Positions 19,120 through 29,876 of a DNA stretch of 64,000 nt are shown here, piece by piece. The stretch is from Woeseiaceae bacterium (GTDB lineage: Bacteria; Pseudomonadota; Gammaproteobacteria; Steroidobacterales; Woeseiaceae). The notes under the pieces are model-generated. The model was not told the DNA's origin, did no database searches, and saw only the letters and a program-made list of their open reading frames with translations. Each line of letters begins with the position of its first letter. Within the stretch, counting starts at the first letter, position 1. The translations under genes and the position numbers were made by a program. The stretch is from contig WVYQ01000009.1 in assembly GCA_011772865.1 (NCBI GenBank), forward strand, positions 137,800-201,799, given 5' to 3'.

Positions 19120-20973
19120 GTGAGTAAACCAAACTTCCTGATCAGACTCTTTTCCGCTATCTGGGGCGGTGTCGACGGTGTACGAAAAATACTGCACCTG
19201 ATTCTTTTGCTGGTACTGTTCACCATCATCTTTGGCGCCATGCAGGACACACCGCTGGTCCTGCCCGATCGCGCCGCACTCGTCATCGAACCCTACGGAT
19301 ATCTTGTCGAACAGATAGAAGGGCACCCGTTCGACCGGGCTCTGTCGGAGCTGGCTGGCGACGGCAGGCCGCAAACACTCGTTCAGGACATGATCGACGC
19401 GCTCGATTATGCGAAAGATGATGACCGCATCGAAGTTTTGTATATAGATCTCGGCAGTCTGCTGGGCGGCGGTCTGAGCAAATTGCAGCGGGTGGCCGCC
19501 GCAATCGAGGACTTCAAAACGTCAGGAAAGACCGTTATCGCAAGCGCCGACTTCCTCAGTCAGCAGGGTTACTACATTGCCGCCCATGCTGACGAGGTTT
19601 ACCTGCATCCCGAGGGCATGATGCTGTTGCAGGGCTATGGGCGATGGCGTAATTACTTCAAGGAAGCGATCGATCTGTTGCGAATCGACTGGAACGTGTT
19701 TCGTGTCGGTACCCACAAGTCATTTGTCGAGCCCTATACGCGAATGGACATGTCGGACGCGGATCGCGAGACAACTCTGCACCTCGTCGAGCAGCTCTGG
19801 TCCCTGTATGAGAGTGATGTCGAAACCGCGCGCGGTCTTGAGCCCGGGACGATCGAGGACTACACGGATAATTTCGTCGAGATCATGGAGGCCAATGGCG
19901 GTGACTTTGCCCGGGCGGCCGCCGAGCACGGTCTCGTCGATGATCTGCTGAAGCGGACCGAACTGCGCGATTTGTTGATCGACCGTGTCGGTCCGGATCC
20001 GGATCACACTGACACCTTCCGGTCGGCCGGTATGTACGAATACCTTGCGCAGATGCGAGTGCTGTCCGGTGGAAAGAAGCGGACGAAGAATGTCGCGGTC
20101 GTTGTTGCAGCCGGCGATATCCTCTTCGGCTCCCAGCCACCCGGAACGGTCGGGGGCGACTCGACATCAGCGTTGCTCCGTGAAGCGCGCAACGAAGACT
20201 CCGTGGAGGCGGTCGTTTTACGTGTCGACAGTCCCGGCGGGAGTGCTTTCGCTTCCGAGATCATCATGGACGAAATCATTGCATTGCGAAATGCCGGAAA
20301 ACCTGTCGTAGCGTCGATGGGCAGCGTTGCCGCGTCGGGCGGCTACGCGATCTCGACCGTCGCGGACAAAGTCTTCGCCAGCCCGGCGACGATCACGGGC
20401 TCGATCGGTGTCTTCGGAATGTTCCCGACGTATCAGCGCACGCTGCGCACGGTCGGTATTGCAACAGACGGCGCCGGATCGACGCCACTGTCAGGGGAAC
20501 TCAGGCCCGATCGGGAGATGTCCGAGCAGTCGAAGAAGCTGTTCCAGCTGGCCATCAATGACTATTACGACGATTTTGTTGGCCTGGTCGCCGAAAGCCG
20601 CGAGATGGATGTCGAGATTGTTGATGCGATTGGACAGGGCCAGGTGTGGACCGGCCTGGATGCCGTCGAAAACGGACTCGTTGACGAGCTCGGTACCCTC
20701 GAGGATGCGATTGCCGCCGCGGCGGAGCTGGCCGAACTCGGTGACGAAGACTACGGGACATTGCTGATCGAACAATCCCTGTCCCCGACCGAACAGATGA
20801 TTATTGATCTGCTCGGTGCGGTTTCCGTTACCGGAATCGACGTGTCCGGCTGGATGAAAAGCCCGTCTCTCGTCCGGGATATCGCGGACGACGTGATGTC
20901 GAAGGCCGGACCGCTGCTGCGCTTCAACGATCCGAAAGGCATTTACTCACACTGTTTCTGCGATCTGCGCTGA
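19120..20973 (+). CDS. sppA: signal peptide peptidase SppA, 67K type
   Basis: LRVDSPGGSAFASEIIMDEI, VASMGSVAASGGYAISTVADKVFASPATITGSIGVFG; GTG start. Confidence 0.93.
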   Translation: MSKPNFLIRLFSAIWGGVDGVRKILHLILLLVLFTIIFGAMQDTPLVLPDRAALVIEPYGYLVEQIEGHPFDRALSELAGDGRPQTLVQDMIDALDYAKDDDRIEVLYIDLGSLLGGGLSKLQRVAAAIEDFKTSGKTVIASADFLSQQGYYIAAHADEVYLHPEGMMLLQGYGRWRNYFKEAIDLLRIDWNVFRVGTHKSFVEPYTRMDMSDADRETTLHLVEQLWSLYESDVETARGLEPGTIEDYTDNFVEIMEANGGDFARAAAEHGLVDDLLKRTELRDLLIDRVGPDPDHTDTFRSAGMYEYLAQMRVLSGGKKRTKNVAVVVAAGDILFGSQPPGTVGGDSTSALLREARNEDSVEAVVLRVDSPGGSAFASEIIMDEIIALRNAGKPVVASMGSVAASGGYAISTVADKVFASPATITGSIGVFGMFPTYQRTLRTVGIATDGAGSTPLSGELRPDREMSEQSKKLFQLAINDYYDDFVGLVAESREMDVEIVDAIGQGQVWTGLDAVENGLVDELGTLEDAIAAAAELAELGDEDYGTLLIEQSLSPTEQMIIDLLGAVSVTGIDVSGWMKSPSLVRDIADDVMSKAGPLLRFNDPKGIYSHCFCDLR

Positions 20974-20983
20974 CGCGCCCGCG

Positions 20984-22009
20984 CTAGTTCCAGTGCAGTA
21001 TTACCTTGCCCGACTGGCCGGACTCCATCAGGTCGAACGCGGGCTGAAACTCGTCGATCGGAAAATGGTGCGTGATGATCGGCTCGATGTTGAGGCCGCT
21101 CTGCAGCATGCTCGACATCTTGTACCAGGTCTCGAACATCTCGCGACCATAGATGCCCTTGACGATCAGTCCCTTGAATATCACCTCGTCCCAGTTGATG
21201 CCGGTGCCTTCGGGCAGGATGCCGAGTAACGCGATCTTGCCGCCGTGGTGCATCGTGCGCAGCATGTCCTGGAAAGCCTGGGCATTGCCGGACATTTCCA
21301 TCCCGACGTCGAAACCCTCGACCATGCCGAGTTCTTGCATCGCGTCGTCGATCGACTCGCGGGTGACATTGAGAGCGAGCGAGGCGCCCATCTTGCGGGC
21401 AAGGTCCAGCCGATAGTCGTTCACGTCGGTGATGACGATATGGCGTGCGCCTGCATAACGAGCGATAGCAACGGCCATGATTCCGATAGGACCTGCGCCG
21501 GTAATCAGCACATCCTCGCCAACGAGGTCGAATGAAAGGGCCGTGTGCGTCGCATTGCCGAGCGGGTCGAGAATGGATGCCATGTCGTCGGTGATGGAGT
21601 CCGGCAGTTTGAATACATTAAATGCCGGAACGGCCAGGTACTCGGCGAAAGCGCCGGGCCGGTTGACGCCGATGCCAAGCGTGTTCATGCACAGATGCCG
21701 GCGGCCGGCCCGGCAGTTTCGGCAAACTCCGCAGGTGATGTGTCCCTCGGCCGATACCCTGTCGCCAGTCTCGAATCCCCGGACTTCGCTGCCATATTCG
21801 ACGATCTGCCCGCAGAATTCGTGTCCGGCGGTCAGCGGCACCGGGATCGTGTGCTGCGCCCACTCGTCCCACTGGTAGATGTGAATGTCAGTACCGCAGA
21901 TTGCGGTCTTGTTGACCTTGATCAGGACGTCGTTGTGACCGACACGCGGCTTGTCGATGTCCTCCATCCAGATACCGCGCTCAGGTTTTACTTTTACTAA
22001 TGCTTTCAT
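20984..22009 (-). CDS. tdh: L-threonine 3-dehydrogenase
   Basis: [29 protein letters not shown], zinc-dependent MDR motifs, adjacent kbl. Confidence 0.96.
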   Translation of the reverse strand: MKALVKVKPERGIWMEDIDKPRVGHNDVLIKVNKTAICGTDIHIYQWDEWAQHTIPVPLTAGHEFCGQIVEYGSEVRGFETGDRVSAEGHITCGVCRNCRAGRRHLCMNTLGIGVNRPGAFAEYLAVPAFNVFKLPDSITDDMASILDPLGNATHTALSFDLVGEDVLITGAGPIGIMAVAIARYAGARHIVITDVNDYRLDLARKMGASLALNVTRESIDDAMQELGMVEGFDVGMEMSGNAQAFQDMLRTMHHGGKIALLGILPEGTGINWDEVIFKGLIVKGIYGREMFETWYKMSSMLQSGLNIEPIITHHFPIDEFQPAFDLMESGQSGKVILHWN

Positions 22010-23208
22010 CAGGTTATCACCTTTAGTTCACGTCCTACTTCAGTAAATGCCTCGACCGCGTGGTCGAGCTGATTGCGCGTCAGGCCCGCCGTCATCTGGG
22101 TGCGTATGCGGGCCTCACCCTCGGGAACCACCGGGAACGAGAAGCCGATGACATAGATGCCGCGTTCGAGCAGCCTGTCGGCCATCGTCGTGGCCAGTCT
22201 GGCATCGCCCAGCATGACCGGAATGATCGGATGCTCGCCGGGCTTCAGGTCAAATCCCCGCTCGGTCATCCTGCTGCGAAAATACTGCGCATTGGCATGA
22301 AGGTTTTCCCGCAAAGAGCTGTCGCGTTCCAGCAGGTCGAGAACCGCGATCGATGCCGCGGCGATGATCGGTGCCACCGAATTGGAAAACAGGTAGGGGC
22401 GCGATCGCTGCCTGAGCCAGCCGACGATTTCTTTTCTTGCCGCCGTGAATCCGCCTGACGCGCCGCCCAATGCCTTGCCGAGCGTGCCCGTGATGATATC
22501 GACGCGCCCCATGACGCCCCGATACTCGTGGGTGCCGCGCCCCGTTTTGCCCAGGAATCCCGTTGCATGACAGTCATCGATCATCGTCAGTGCATCGTAC
22601 TTGTCCGCGAGATTGCAGATGGCTTCGAGGTCGGCAATCGTGCCGTCCATCGAAAATACGCCGTCGGTAACGATTAGCCTGACCTTTGCGTCTTTTGCCG
22701 CTTCGAGCTGGGCCTCGAGGTCGGCCATGTCATTGTGCGTGTAGCGAAAGCGCTGTGCTTTGCAGAGCCGAATGCCGTCGATAATGCTGGCATGGTTCAG
22801 AGCGTCGGAGATGACGGCATCGTCGGGCCCGAGCAGCGTCTCGAACAGGCCGCCATTGGCGTCAAAGCAGGAAGGGTAGAGGATCGTATCCTCGGCACCC
22901 AGGAAACCGCTGATACGGGCCTCGAGATCCTTGTGCAGTGTTTGTGTGCCGCAAATGAACCGGACCGATGCCATGCCGTAACCAAATGCGTCGAGTGCGT
23001 TGTGTGCCGCGGCAATGACCTCCGGGTGGTTAGCCAGTCCCAGGTAATTATTCGCGCACAGATTGAGCACGTGCTGTGTCTCGCCGTCCGATTTGACGTC
23101 GATGGCAGCTTGCTGGGGACCCGCAATCAGGCGTTCGGTCTTGTAGAGGCCTTGCGACTTAAGGGCTTCGGTTTGTTCTCTCAGGGAGTCGAGGAATGCG
23201 GCTGCCAC
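22009..23208 (-). CDS. kbl: glycine C-acetyltransferase (2-amino-3-ketobutyrate CoA ligase)
   Basis: [60 protein letters not shown] start at 23208 preferred over ATG at 23250. Confidence 0.95.
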   Translation of the reverse strand: MAAAFLDSLREQTEALKSQGLYKTERLIAGPQQAAIDVKSDGETQHVLNLCANNYLGLANHPEVIAAAHNALDAFGYGMASVRFICGTQTLHKDLEARISGFLGAEDTILYPSCFDANGGLFETLLGPDDAVISDALNHASIIDGIRLCKAQRFRYTHNDMADLEAQLEAAKDAKVRLIVTDGVFSMDGTIADLEAICNLADKYDALTMIDDCHATGFLGKTGRGTHEYRGVMGRVDIITGTLGKALGGASGGFTAARKEIVGWLRQRSRPYLFSNSVAPIIAAASIAVLDLLERDSSLRENLHANAQYFRSRMTERGFDLKPGEHPIIPVMLGDARLATTMADRLLERGIYVIGFSFPVVPEGEARIRTQMTAGLTRNQLDHAVEAFTEVGRELKVIT

Positions 23209-23304
23209 GGTCGATTCTCGCTGGTTCGAAAGGGGATGAAAGTATAGCAACCGGGCTCGACATGGTTACCATACGTGCTTTTCACACCGGGCGGCTGTCC
23301 AGCT

Positions 23305-23601
23305 ATGCAATTCACGAACCAGCCTGCGGCGAAGCCGGCGTCGATCCCCGGTCTCAGTAGCCTGTATCTCGCCGACGAGGAGAAGCTTGTCCGGGAACTT
23401 GTGGAGGCCGCCGATCCGGGTGACAGCGCGCGCAGCAAAATCGGGGAAACGGCAGCCCGGCTCGCAATGCATGGCGATGGTACCCATGTCGTATCGCTCG
23501 ACCAGGTGATCGAAACCATGCGCCAGACCGGGCTCGATATGTCTTCGAGCTACAAGGAAACGTCCAAGGGTGGCCTGGCCGTAAATGTGCCCGAGTGCTG
23601 A
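23305..23601 (+). pseudogene. in-frame chimera: PutA-like N-terminus fused to an L-serine dehydratase-like C-terminus
   Basis: [40 protein letters not shown] resembles PutA N-termini; [42 protein letters not shown] resembles the SdaA-type C-terminus. Confidence 0.55.
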
Positions 23602-23611
23602 AGCCGTTTCG

Positions 23612-24106
23612 CTAATGCACTTTTTTCGGATAGTCGTGCAGGATGAGTTTCGTCGCTGGCCGGTCGTAAAGCATCCAGTCGTCGCAATCGAGACTGATCG
23701 ATACGACGCCGGCCGTCGGCAGGTTACTGGTCAGGCCCGGCATGAAAAAGTTGACGAGGTCTGTCAGTCCCGGGTTGTGCCCGAACAGCATCAGGTGATT
23801 GAAACCGGGATCCTGGGTGGCGATGACATCGAGCAGATTATCGAGCGAGGCGAGGTAGAGGCCATCCTCGCGCTGCAGAAATTCCACTGGGTAGCCGAGT
23901 TCGCTGGCAAATATCTTGGCCGTCGTCCACGCACGCACGGCCGGGCTGCTAATGATCTGCGATGGCCTGATTCCGGCCTCCGCGACGCGCTGCCCCATGA
24001 TCGGCGCATCGCGCTTGCCGCGTTTGTTCAGCGGCCGCTCCCGATCGGTCAGGTCGCGATGTTTCCAGCTTGACTTGGCGTGACGAACAATAGTGAGTGA
24101 TTTCAT
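23612..24106 (-). CDS. SixA-like phosphohistidine phosphatase (histidine phosphatase superfamily)
   Basis: LTIVRHAKSSW RHG motif, ISSPAVRAWTTAKI, LMLFGHNPGLTDL. Confidence 0.9.
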   Translation of the reverse strand: MKSLTIVRHAKSSWKHRDLTDRERPLNKRGKRDAPIMGQRVAEAGIRPSQIISSPAVRAWTTAKIFASELGYPVEFLQREDGLYLASLDNLLDVIATQDPGFNHLMLFGHNPGLTDLVNFFMPGLTSNLPTAGVVSISLDCDDWMLYDRPATKLILHDYPKKVH

Positions 24107-24135
24107 ACGCGGCAGAACCTTTTGCTGACGCGAGT

Positions 24136-24687
24136 TTACATCAAGCCGGTCTGCAAGCGCGCCTCGTCCGACATCATGCTCTGGTTCCAGGGCGGGTCGA
24201 AGACGAGTTCGACTCGGACATCAGACACGGTCGGAACGACCGCAATCTTTTCCTGCGCGTCCTGCACGATTACCTCGCCCATGCCGCAGCCGGGAGCTGT
24301 CAGTGTCATGTCCACATTGACGCTACGTTCACCATTGCCAAGTGGTTTGATCTCGCACCGATAGACCAGGCCCAGGTCGACGATATTTACCGGAATCTCG
24401 GGGTCGTAACAGGTGCGCAGCTGGTTCCAGATAACTGCCTCGATATCCTCATCGGATGCGTTCTCGGGTACTTCGGGCGGAGGGACGGGCTCCTTGCCGA
24501 TGGCATCGGCATCCCGGCCTGCGATGCGAAACAGGTTGCCTTCGACGTATATGGTGAAACTGCCACCGAGCGCCTGGGTGATGAATCCGTTCGTGCCTTG
24601 CCGCAGCACGAGTTCCTCACCCGCGGGGATAATGATTGCCTTGACGTCACGAGCGATCGTGAATGGTTCATTCATGTGCCCAAACAT
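24136..24687 (-). CDS. sufT: putative Fe-S cluster assembly protein SufT (MIP18/DUF59)
   Basis: LRTCYDPEIPVNIVDLGLVYRCEI...MTLTAPGCGMGEVI...VELVFDPPWNQSMMSDEARLQTG; last gene of the suf run; start trimmed from the long ORF. Confidence 0.9.
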   Translation of the reverse strand: MFGHMNEPFTIARDVKAIIIPAGEELVLRQGTNGFITQALGGSFTIYVEGNLFRIAGRDADAIGKEPVPPPEVPENASDEDIEAVIWNQLRTCYDPEIPVNIVDLGLVYRCEIKPLGNGERSVNVDMTLTAPGCGMGEVIVQDAQEKIAVVPTVSDVRVELVFDPPWNQSMMSDEARLQTGLM

Positions 24688-24689
24688 TG

Positions 24690-25167
24690 CTACTCCGTCG
24701 ATACCGGTTCGGTCTGGCCGTGAACGGCCGAATTCAGTGCATGCCAGGCGAGCGTGGCGCATTTGACGCGCAACGGATAGTCGCGAACACCGTCGAGCGC
24801 CCGTATCTTGTCGAGGCTGACCCCGATATCCCGCGGCTCGCGCGCGGTGGGGCCGGTCAGTCTTCCCGTGACTTCCATGAAGCACTCGACGGCCTGTTGT
24901 TTGCTGAGGCCCGTCACGAGGTCTGTGAGCAGGGAAGCCGACGCAACAGAGATCGCACAACCGCTGCCCTCAAATGCAGCCTCGCGAATGACATCGTCGT
25001 CGAGCCGGACATACAGTCGCAGTTTGTCGCCACAGAGGGGGTTGATGCCCTCCGCCGTATGCGTCGCGCCGTCAAGCTTGTGAAAATGGCGCGGGTTGCG
25101 GGCATGGTCGAGGATCAGCTCGCGGTAAAGATCGCGCAGTTCATCTGTGTTGGCTGCCGCAGTCATG
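24690..25167 (-). CDS. sufU: Fe-S cluster assembly scaffold SufU
   Basis: LRDLYRELILDHARNPRHFHKL, NPLCGDKLRLYV, EGSGCAISVASASLLTDLV; ATGA overlap with sufS. Confidence 0.92.
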
Positions 25168-26404
25168 AAAATATCTGCCTGGCCTTCACGACCGCCTCGA
25201 GGAGCTGGTCGATGTCGTCCTGGTTGTTGTAAAGGGCAAGCGACGCGCGAGCCGTTCCAGGCACGCCGAAAAATTCCATGACCGGCATTGCGCAATGATG
25301 GCCCGTGCGAATCGCGACCCCCTGGTGATCGAGTATCGTGCCAAGGTCATGCGGGTGGATGTCGTCGACCAGGAACGATTGCACGCCCGCCTTGTTCGCT
25401 GCGGTACCGATCAGCCGGACGCCGTCGATGTCGCCGAGTTTTTGCATCATGTAGCCGAGCAATCGTGACTCGTGCTCTTCGATTCGCGCCATGCCTGTCG
25501 CTTGCAGGTAGTCGATGGCGGCGCCGAGTCCGACGATGCCGGAGATATTGGGCGTGCCGGCCTCGAACTTGTAGGGCAGGTCGTTATAGATGGTGCCGTC
25601 GAACGACACCTCGAGGATCATTTCGCCACCGCCCTGGTAGGGCGGCATCGCATCAAGGTGCGCTTGCTTGCCCCACAGGACACCGGTGCCGGTGGGTCCG
25701 AACATCTTGTGCCCTGAAAATGCATAGAAGTCGCAGCCGAGCGCCTGCACATCGACGGCCATGTGGGGCACGCACTGCGCGCCGTCCAGAAGTACGGGTA
25801 TGTTGCGGTCCCTGGCCAGGGCAATGATGTCCGCCACCGGATTGATCGTGCCAAGCGCATTGGATACGTGGGCCACTGCGATCAGGCGGGTCTTGTCGGA
25901 CACCAGGTCGACAAACGCCTCGTACACGAGTTCGCCATCCTGGTTGATCGGTGCCACCACGAGTGTCGCGCCGGTTTGTTCGCAGACGAGCTGCCACGGG
26001 ACGATGTTCGAGTGATGCTCCATGTGGCTGATCAGAATCTCGTCGCCCTCTTTCAGCCGCGGACCGCAAAAGCTCTGGGCGACAAGGTTGATGGATTCGG
26101 TCGTGCCGCTCGTGAGGATGACCTCATCGCGGCTTGGCGCATTGATGAACGATCCGATCTTGTCTCTTGCACCTTCATAGGCCTCGGTCGCCCTGTGGCT
26201 CAGCGTATGCACGCCGCGATGCACATTCGCGTGATCGTGTTGCTGATACCGGGCAACGGTCTCGATGACGAGTTCGGGTTGCTGCGCCGAGGCGGCATTA
26301 TCCAGGTAGGCCAGGGGATGGTCGTTGACCAGCTGGTGCAGAGCCGGGAAGTCTCGCCGGCATGCACTCAAAGGAGTGAATTCACGTGTCTGTGCCTGGC
26401 TCAT
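25163..26404 (-). CDS. sufS: cysteine desulfurase SufS
   Basis: YLDNAASAQQP, VHRGVHTLSHRATEAYEGAR, FSGHKMFGPTGTGVLWGK, RTGHHCAMPVMEF. Confidence 0.95.
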   Translation of the reverse strand: MSQAQTREFTPLSACRRDFPALHQLVNDHPLAYLDNAASAQQPELVIETVARYQQHDHANVHRGVHTLSHRATEAYEGARDKIGSFINAPSRDEVILTSGTTESINLVAQSFCGPRLKEGDEILISHMEHHSNIVPWQLVCEQTGATLVVAPINQDGELVYEAFVDLVSDKTRLIAVAHVSNALGTINPVADIIALARDRNIPVLLDGAQCVPHMAVDVQALGCDFYAFSGHKMFGPTGTGVLWGKQAHLDAMPPYQGGGEMILEVSFDGTIYNDLPYKFEAGTPNISGIVGLGAAIDYLQATGMARIEEHESRLLGYMMQKLGDIDGVRLIGTAANKAGVQSFLVDDIHPHDLGTILDHQGVAIRTGHHCAMPVMEFFGVPGTARASLALYNNQDDIDQLLEAVVKARQIFS

Positions 26405-27666
26405 TGGTCTCCCTCATGCATTAACTCCCGCAGGCGTGAGTCCACGGCCCCGGCCAGGAAGTCGTGCAGTTGCTCGACAGGCGTCCTGCCAATTGTTGCT
26501 TGTGCGAAAGCGCGGGTCAGCATTCGCCGGGCGTCGCGGCGGCTGAGGCCTCGCGTACGCAAATAGAACAGCGCGGCCTCGTCGAGCTGGCCCACGGTTG
26601 TGCCGTGGCTGCACTTGACGTCATCCGCGTAAATTTCCAGCTCGGGTTTGGCATCGATCTCCGCATTCCTCGACAACAGGAGATTGTGATTCGACTGCTG
26701 TGCGTCCGTCCCGTCGGCTCCCTCGTGCACGATGGCCTTGCCGTTCCAGACACCGCGCGCCTTGCCGTCGAGAATGCCGCGGTACTCCTGGTTGGAGACT
26801 GCCGGCCCGACGCGATGATCGACGCGCGTATGGTTGTCGATATGTTGTCCATCGCCGACGAGGTACAAGCCGCCGAAGTCCGCTTCAGCGCCAGGCTGCG
26901 CGATATCGACAACGAGATCATTCCGGACGAGCCGTCCGCCGAGGTCGAAAGAGGTGTGACGAAGCCGCGCGTCCTTCCCGAGGCCGACGGTGAGATGGCT
27001 CGTCTGGTTGTGCCGCTTGTGCCGGTTCTGGATGCGGACGTAGTCGGCTCGCGCGCCATCGGCCACCGCCAGGTTGATGACGGAATTGGAATAGAGGTCC
27101 GCCTCTCCCTCGGACACCTGGTATTCGACAAAGCTGGCAACGCTTCCGGGCGCGACATCGATGTTGATGCGAACCTGGGACACGCTGTCGTCGCCGGCTT
27201 CGTCGCATACATGGATGCCGAGAGGCCGTTGCAGTGTCACATCCTGGCCTATCGAGATGTGCAGTCCATCGTGGAGCAGCGCGATATTGAAATCGCCCAG
27301 GCGGCCGGCCGGTGCGAGTTCGGGTACGGTGTCACTCAGGCGTTTGACGCTGATACCGTCTGGCAGGCCGGTGATTGAATCGTCGTCGATCTGGCCGTTG
27401 GCGATCCGGATCCACGTCGCATCGATGGCGTCGGGTGCCGCTCTCATGGACGGCGCCGGAAGCGCGGCGCCCTGATCGAGCCAGTTATTGGCGATCTCGA
27501 TCAGCGATGACAGTTCCGTGTATTTCCAGTCTTCTTCGCGGGCCCCCGGTAGTCCATCGCGACGCAGCTGCTCGAGCGCAGCCCGGCGCAGCGCCGACAG
27601 CCCGTTGTCGGGCAATGCGGCGACCGCTCTTTCCAGAGCGTCGAACGAGAGGGCGGTCGAGTTCAT
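26401..27666 (-). CDS. sufD: Fe-S cluster assembly protein SufD
   Basis: HEGADGTDAQQSNHNLLLSRNAEIDAKPELEIYADDVKCSHGTTVGQLDEAALFYLRTRGL. Confidence 0.95.
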   Translation of the reverse strand: MNSTALSFDALERAVAALPDNGLSALRRAALEQLRRDGLPGAREEDWKYTELSSLIEIANNWLDQGAALPAPSMRAAPDAIDATWIRIANGQIDDDSITGLPDGISVKRLSDTVPELAPAGRLGDFNIALLHDGLHISIGQDVTLQRPLGIHVCDEAGDDSVSQVRINIDVAPGSVASFVEYQVSEGEADLYSNSVINLAVADGARADYVRIQNRHKRHNQTSHLTVGLGKDARLRHTSFDLGGRLVRNDLVVDIAQPGAEADFGGLYLVGDGQHIDNHTRVDHRVGPAVSNQEYRGILDGKARGVWNGKAIVHEGADGTDAQQSNHNLLLSRNAEIDAKPELEIYADDVKCSHGTTVGQLDEAALFYLRTRGLSRRDARRMLTRAFAQATIGRTPVEQLHDFLAGAVDSRLRELMHEGDQ

Positions 27667-28415
27667 GCGCTGGCCGCCTCCCGCACCCAGTCGTAGCCCT
27701 TGTCTTCGAGCTCGAGCGCGAGCGTCTTGTCACCCGACCGGGCGATCCTGCCGTCGGACAGCACGTGCACATGGTCCGGTTCCACATAGTCGAGCACACG
27801 CTGGTAGTGCGTCACGAGAATGATTGCCCTGTCCGGCGACCGCAGCGCATTGATGCCTTCGGCAACGGCCCTCAGCGCGTCGATATCGAGACCCGAATCG
27901 GTCTCGTCGAGAATCGCGAGACTCGGCTCGAGCATGGCCATCTGCAGAATTTCGTTGCGCTTCTTCTCACCGCCCGAAAATCCCTCGTTGACGCCGCGGT
28001 TGAGAAACTGCGGATCCATGCCGAGTACGGCCATCTTCTCCCTGGCGAGTTTCAGGAATTCGAAGGCATCGACATCGTCGAGCCCCTGGTGGCGGCGCTT
28101 GGCGTTGACAGCTTCCCTGAGCAGGATCGCGTTGTTGACGCCCGGAATCTCGACCGGGTACTGAAAGCCGAGAAAAATGCCTTCGCGCGCTCGTTCCTCA
28201 GGCTCGAGTTCGAGGAGGTCTTCGCCCTTGAAGGTGACGGTCCCTGAAGTGACTTCGTAGTCGCTATGGCCCGCAATGACCTGGGCCAGCGTGCTCTTGC
28301 CGGAGCCGTTCGGGCCCATGATGGCGTGCACTTCACCGGCGCTGACGTCGAGCGACAAGCCCCGCAGTATTTCAGTACCGCCAATCGAGGCGTCGAGATC
28401 TTTGATTTGCAGCAT
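27663..28415 (-). CDS. sufC: Fe-S cluster assembly ATPase SufC
   Basis: MGPNGSGKSTLAQVIAGH, NEGFSGGEKKRNEILQMAMLEPSLAILDETDSGLDIDAL. Confidence 0.97.
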   Translation of the reverse strand: MLQIKDLDASIGGTEILRGLSLDVSAGEVHAIMGPNGSGKSTLAQVIAGHSDYEVTSGTVTFKGEDLLELEPEERAREGIFLGFQYPVEIPGVNNAILLREAVNAKRRHQGLDDVDAFEFLKLAREKMAVLGMDPQFLNRGVNEGFSGGEKKRNEILQMAMLEPSLAILDETDSGLDIDALRAVAEGINALRSPDRAIILVTHYQRVLDYVEPDHVHVLSDGRIARSGDKTLALELEDKGYDWVREAASA

Positions 28416-28424
28416 TCTCTGTTC

Positions 28425-29873
28425 CTATCCGACGGCGCCTTCGAGGCTGACGCTCAGCAGCGCTTGCGCCTCGACGGCAAATTCCATCGGTAATTCCTTG
28501 AAGACTTCCTTGCAGAAGCCGTTGACGATCAGGTTGACGGCGTCCTCTTCCGAGATGCCACGCTGGCGGCAGTAGAACAACTGGTTGGCCGAGATTTTCG
28601 ACGTCGTGGCTTCGTGTTCCACTTTGGCGCCAGGATTACGTATCTCCATGTACGGGAACGTGTGCGCGCCGCATTCCTTGCCAATCAGCAGGGAATCGCA
28701 CTGCGTGTGGTTGCGCGCGCCGTCCGCCTGCGGCATGACGCGAACGAGTCCGCGGTAGGCCTGCTGTGCGCGACCGGCCGAGATGCCTTTGGAGACGATC
28801 GTGCTGCTCGTGTTCTTGCCGATGTGAATCATCTTCGTGCCGGTGTCGGCCTGCTGGTAGTTGTTCGTCACGGCGACCGAGTAGAACTCGCCGACCGAAT
28901 TGTCACCGCGCAGGATGCAGCTGGGGTACTTCCAGGTAATCGCCGAGCCGGTCTCGACCTGGGTCCAGGAAATCTTTGAATTGGCGCCGCGGCAGTCGCC
29001 ACGCTTTGTCACGAAGTTGTAGATGCCGCCTTTGCCTTGCTCGTCGCCCGGGTACCAGTTCTGCACCGTCGAATACTTGATTTCGGCATCGCCGAGGGCG
29101 ACGAGTTCGACCACGGCGGCATGCAGCTGGTTTTCATCGCGCATGGGTGCCGTGCATCCTTCGAGGTAGCTGACATAGCTGCCCTCGTCGGCAACGATCA
29201 GCGTGCGTTCGAACTGGCCGGTGTTGGCAGCGTTGATGCGGAAATAGGTCGACAACTCCATCGGGCAGCGAACGCCTTTCGGCACATAGACGAACGAGCC
29301 GTCGCTGAAGACCGCCGAATTCAGCGCGGCATAGAAGTTGTCGCGCTGCGGCACAACGCTGCCCAGGTACTTGCGGACCAGCTCCGGATGTTCCTGCACG
29401 GCTTCGGAGAACGAGCAAAAGATGACGCCGGCTTCGGATAGCTTCTCCTTGAACGTCGTTGCGACCGAGACGCTGTCGAACACGGCGTCGACCGCGACGC
29501 CGGCCAGTCTGGCGCGCTCGTGCAACGGAATGCCGAGCTTGTCGTAGGTTTCGAGCAGTTTCGGGTCGACTTCATCGAGGCTCTTCGGCCGGTCTTCGTC
29601 CGATTTGGGCGCGGCAAAGTAGGAGATCGCCTGGAAATCGATGGGCGGGTAGTGCACATGCGCCCAGGTCGGCTCATCCATCTCACGCCACATGCGGAAG
29701 GCTCGCAGGCGCCAATCGAGCATGAATTCGGGCTCGTTCTTGCGCGCCGAAATCGCACGCACCACGTCCTCGTCGAGACCCGGCGGCAGGCTCTCGGTCG
29801 CGATGTCAGTGACAAAGCCGTGCTCGTAGCGACGGTTGACGAGGTGTTCGAGATTTTCCTGTTCAGTCGGCAT
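28425..29873 (-). CDS. sufB: Fe-S cluster assembly protein SufB
   Basis: [53 protein letters not shown]. Confidence 0.97.
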   Translation of the reverse strand: MPTEQENLEHLVNRRYEHGFVTDIATESLPPGLDEDVVRAISARKNEPEFMLDWRLRAFRMWREMDEPTWAHVHYPPIDFQAISYFAAPKSDEDRPKSLDEVDPKLLETYDKLGIPLHERARLAGVAVDAVFDSVSVATTFKEKLSEAGVIFCSFSEAVQEHPELVRKYLGSVVPQRDNFYAALNSAVFSDGSFVYVPKGVRCPMELSTYFRINAANTGQFERTLIVADEGSYVSYLEGCTAPMRDENQLHAAVVELVALGDAEIKYSTVQNWYPGDEQGKGGIYNFVTKRGDCRGANSKISWTQVETGSAITWKYPSCILRGDNSVGEFYSVAVTNNYQQADTGTKMIHIGKNTSSTIVSKGISAGRAQQAYRGLVRVMPQADGARNHTQCDSLLIGKECGAHTFPYMEIRNPGAKVEHEATTSKISANQLFYCRQRGISEEDAVNLIVNGFCKEVFKELPMEFAVEAQALLSVSLEGAVG

Positions 29874-29876
29874 GGA

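Noticed and set aside
24688-24960. N-terminal extension of the 274-aa ORF ending in SufT
   Set aside because: Overlaps sufU entirely and is Arg-rich; SufT homology begins at MFGHMNEPF.
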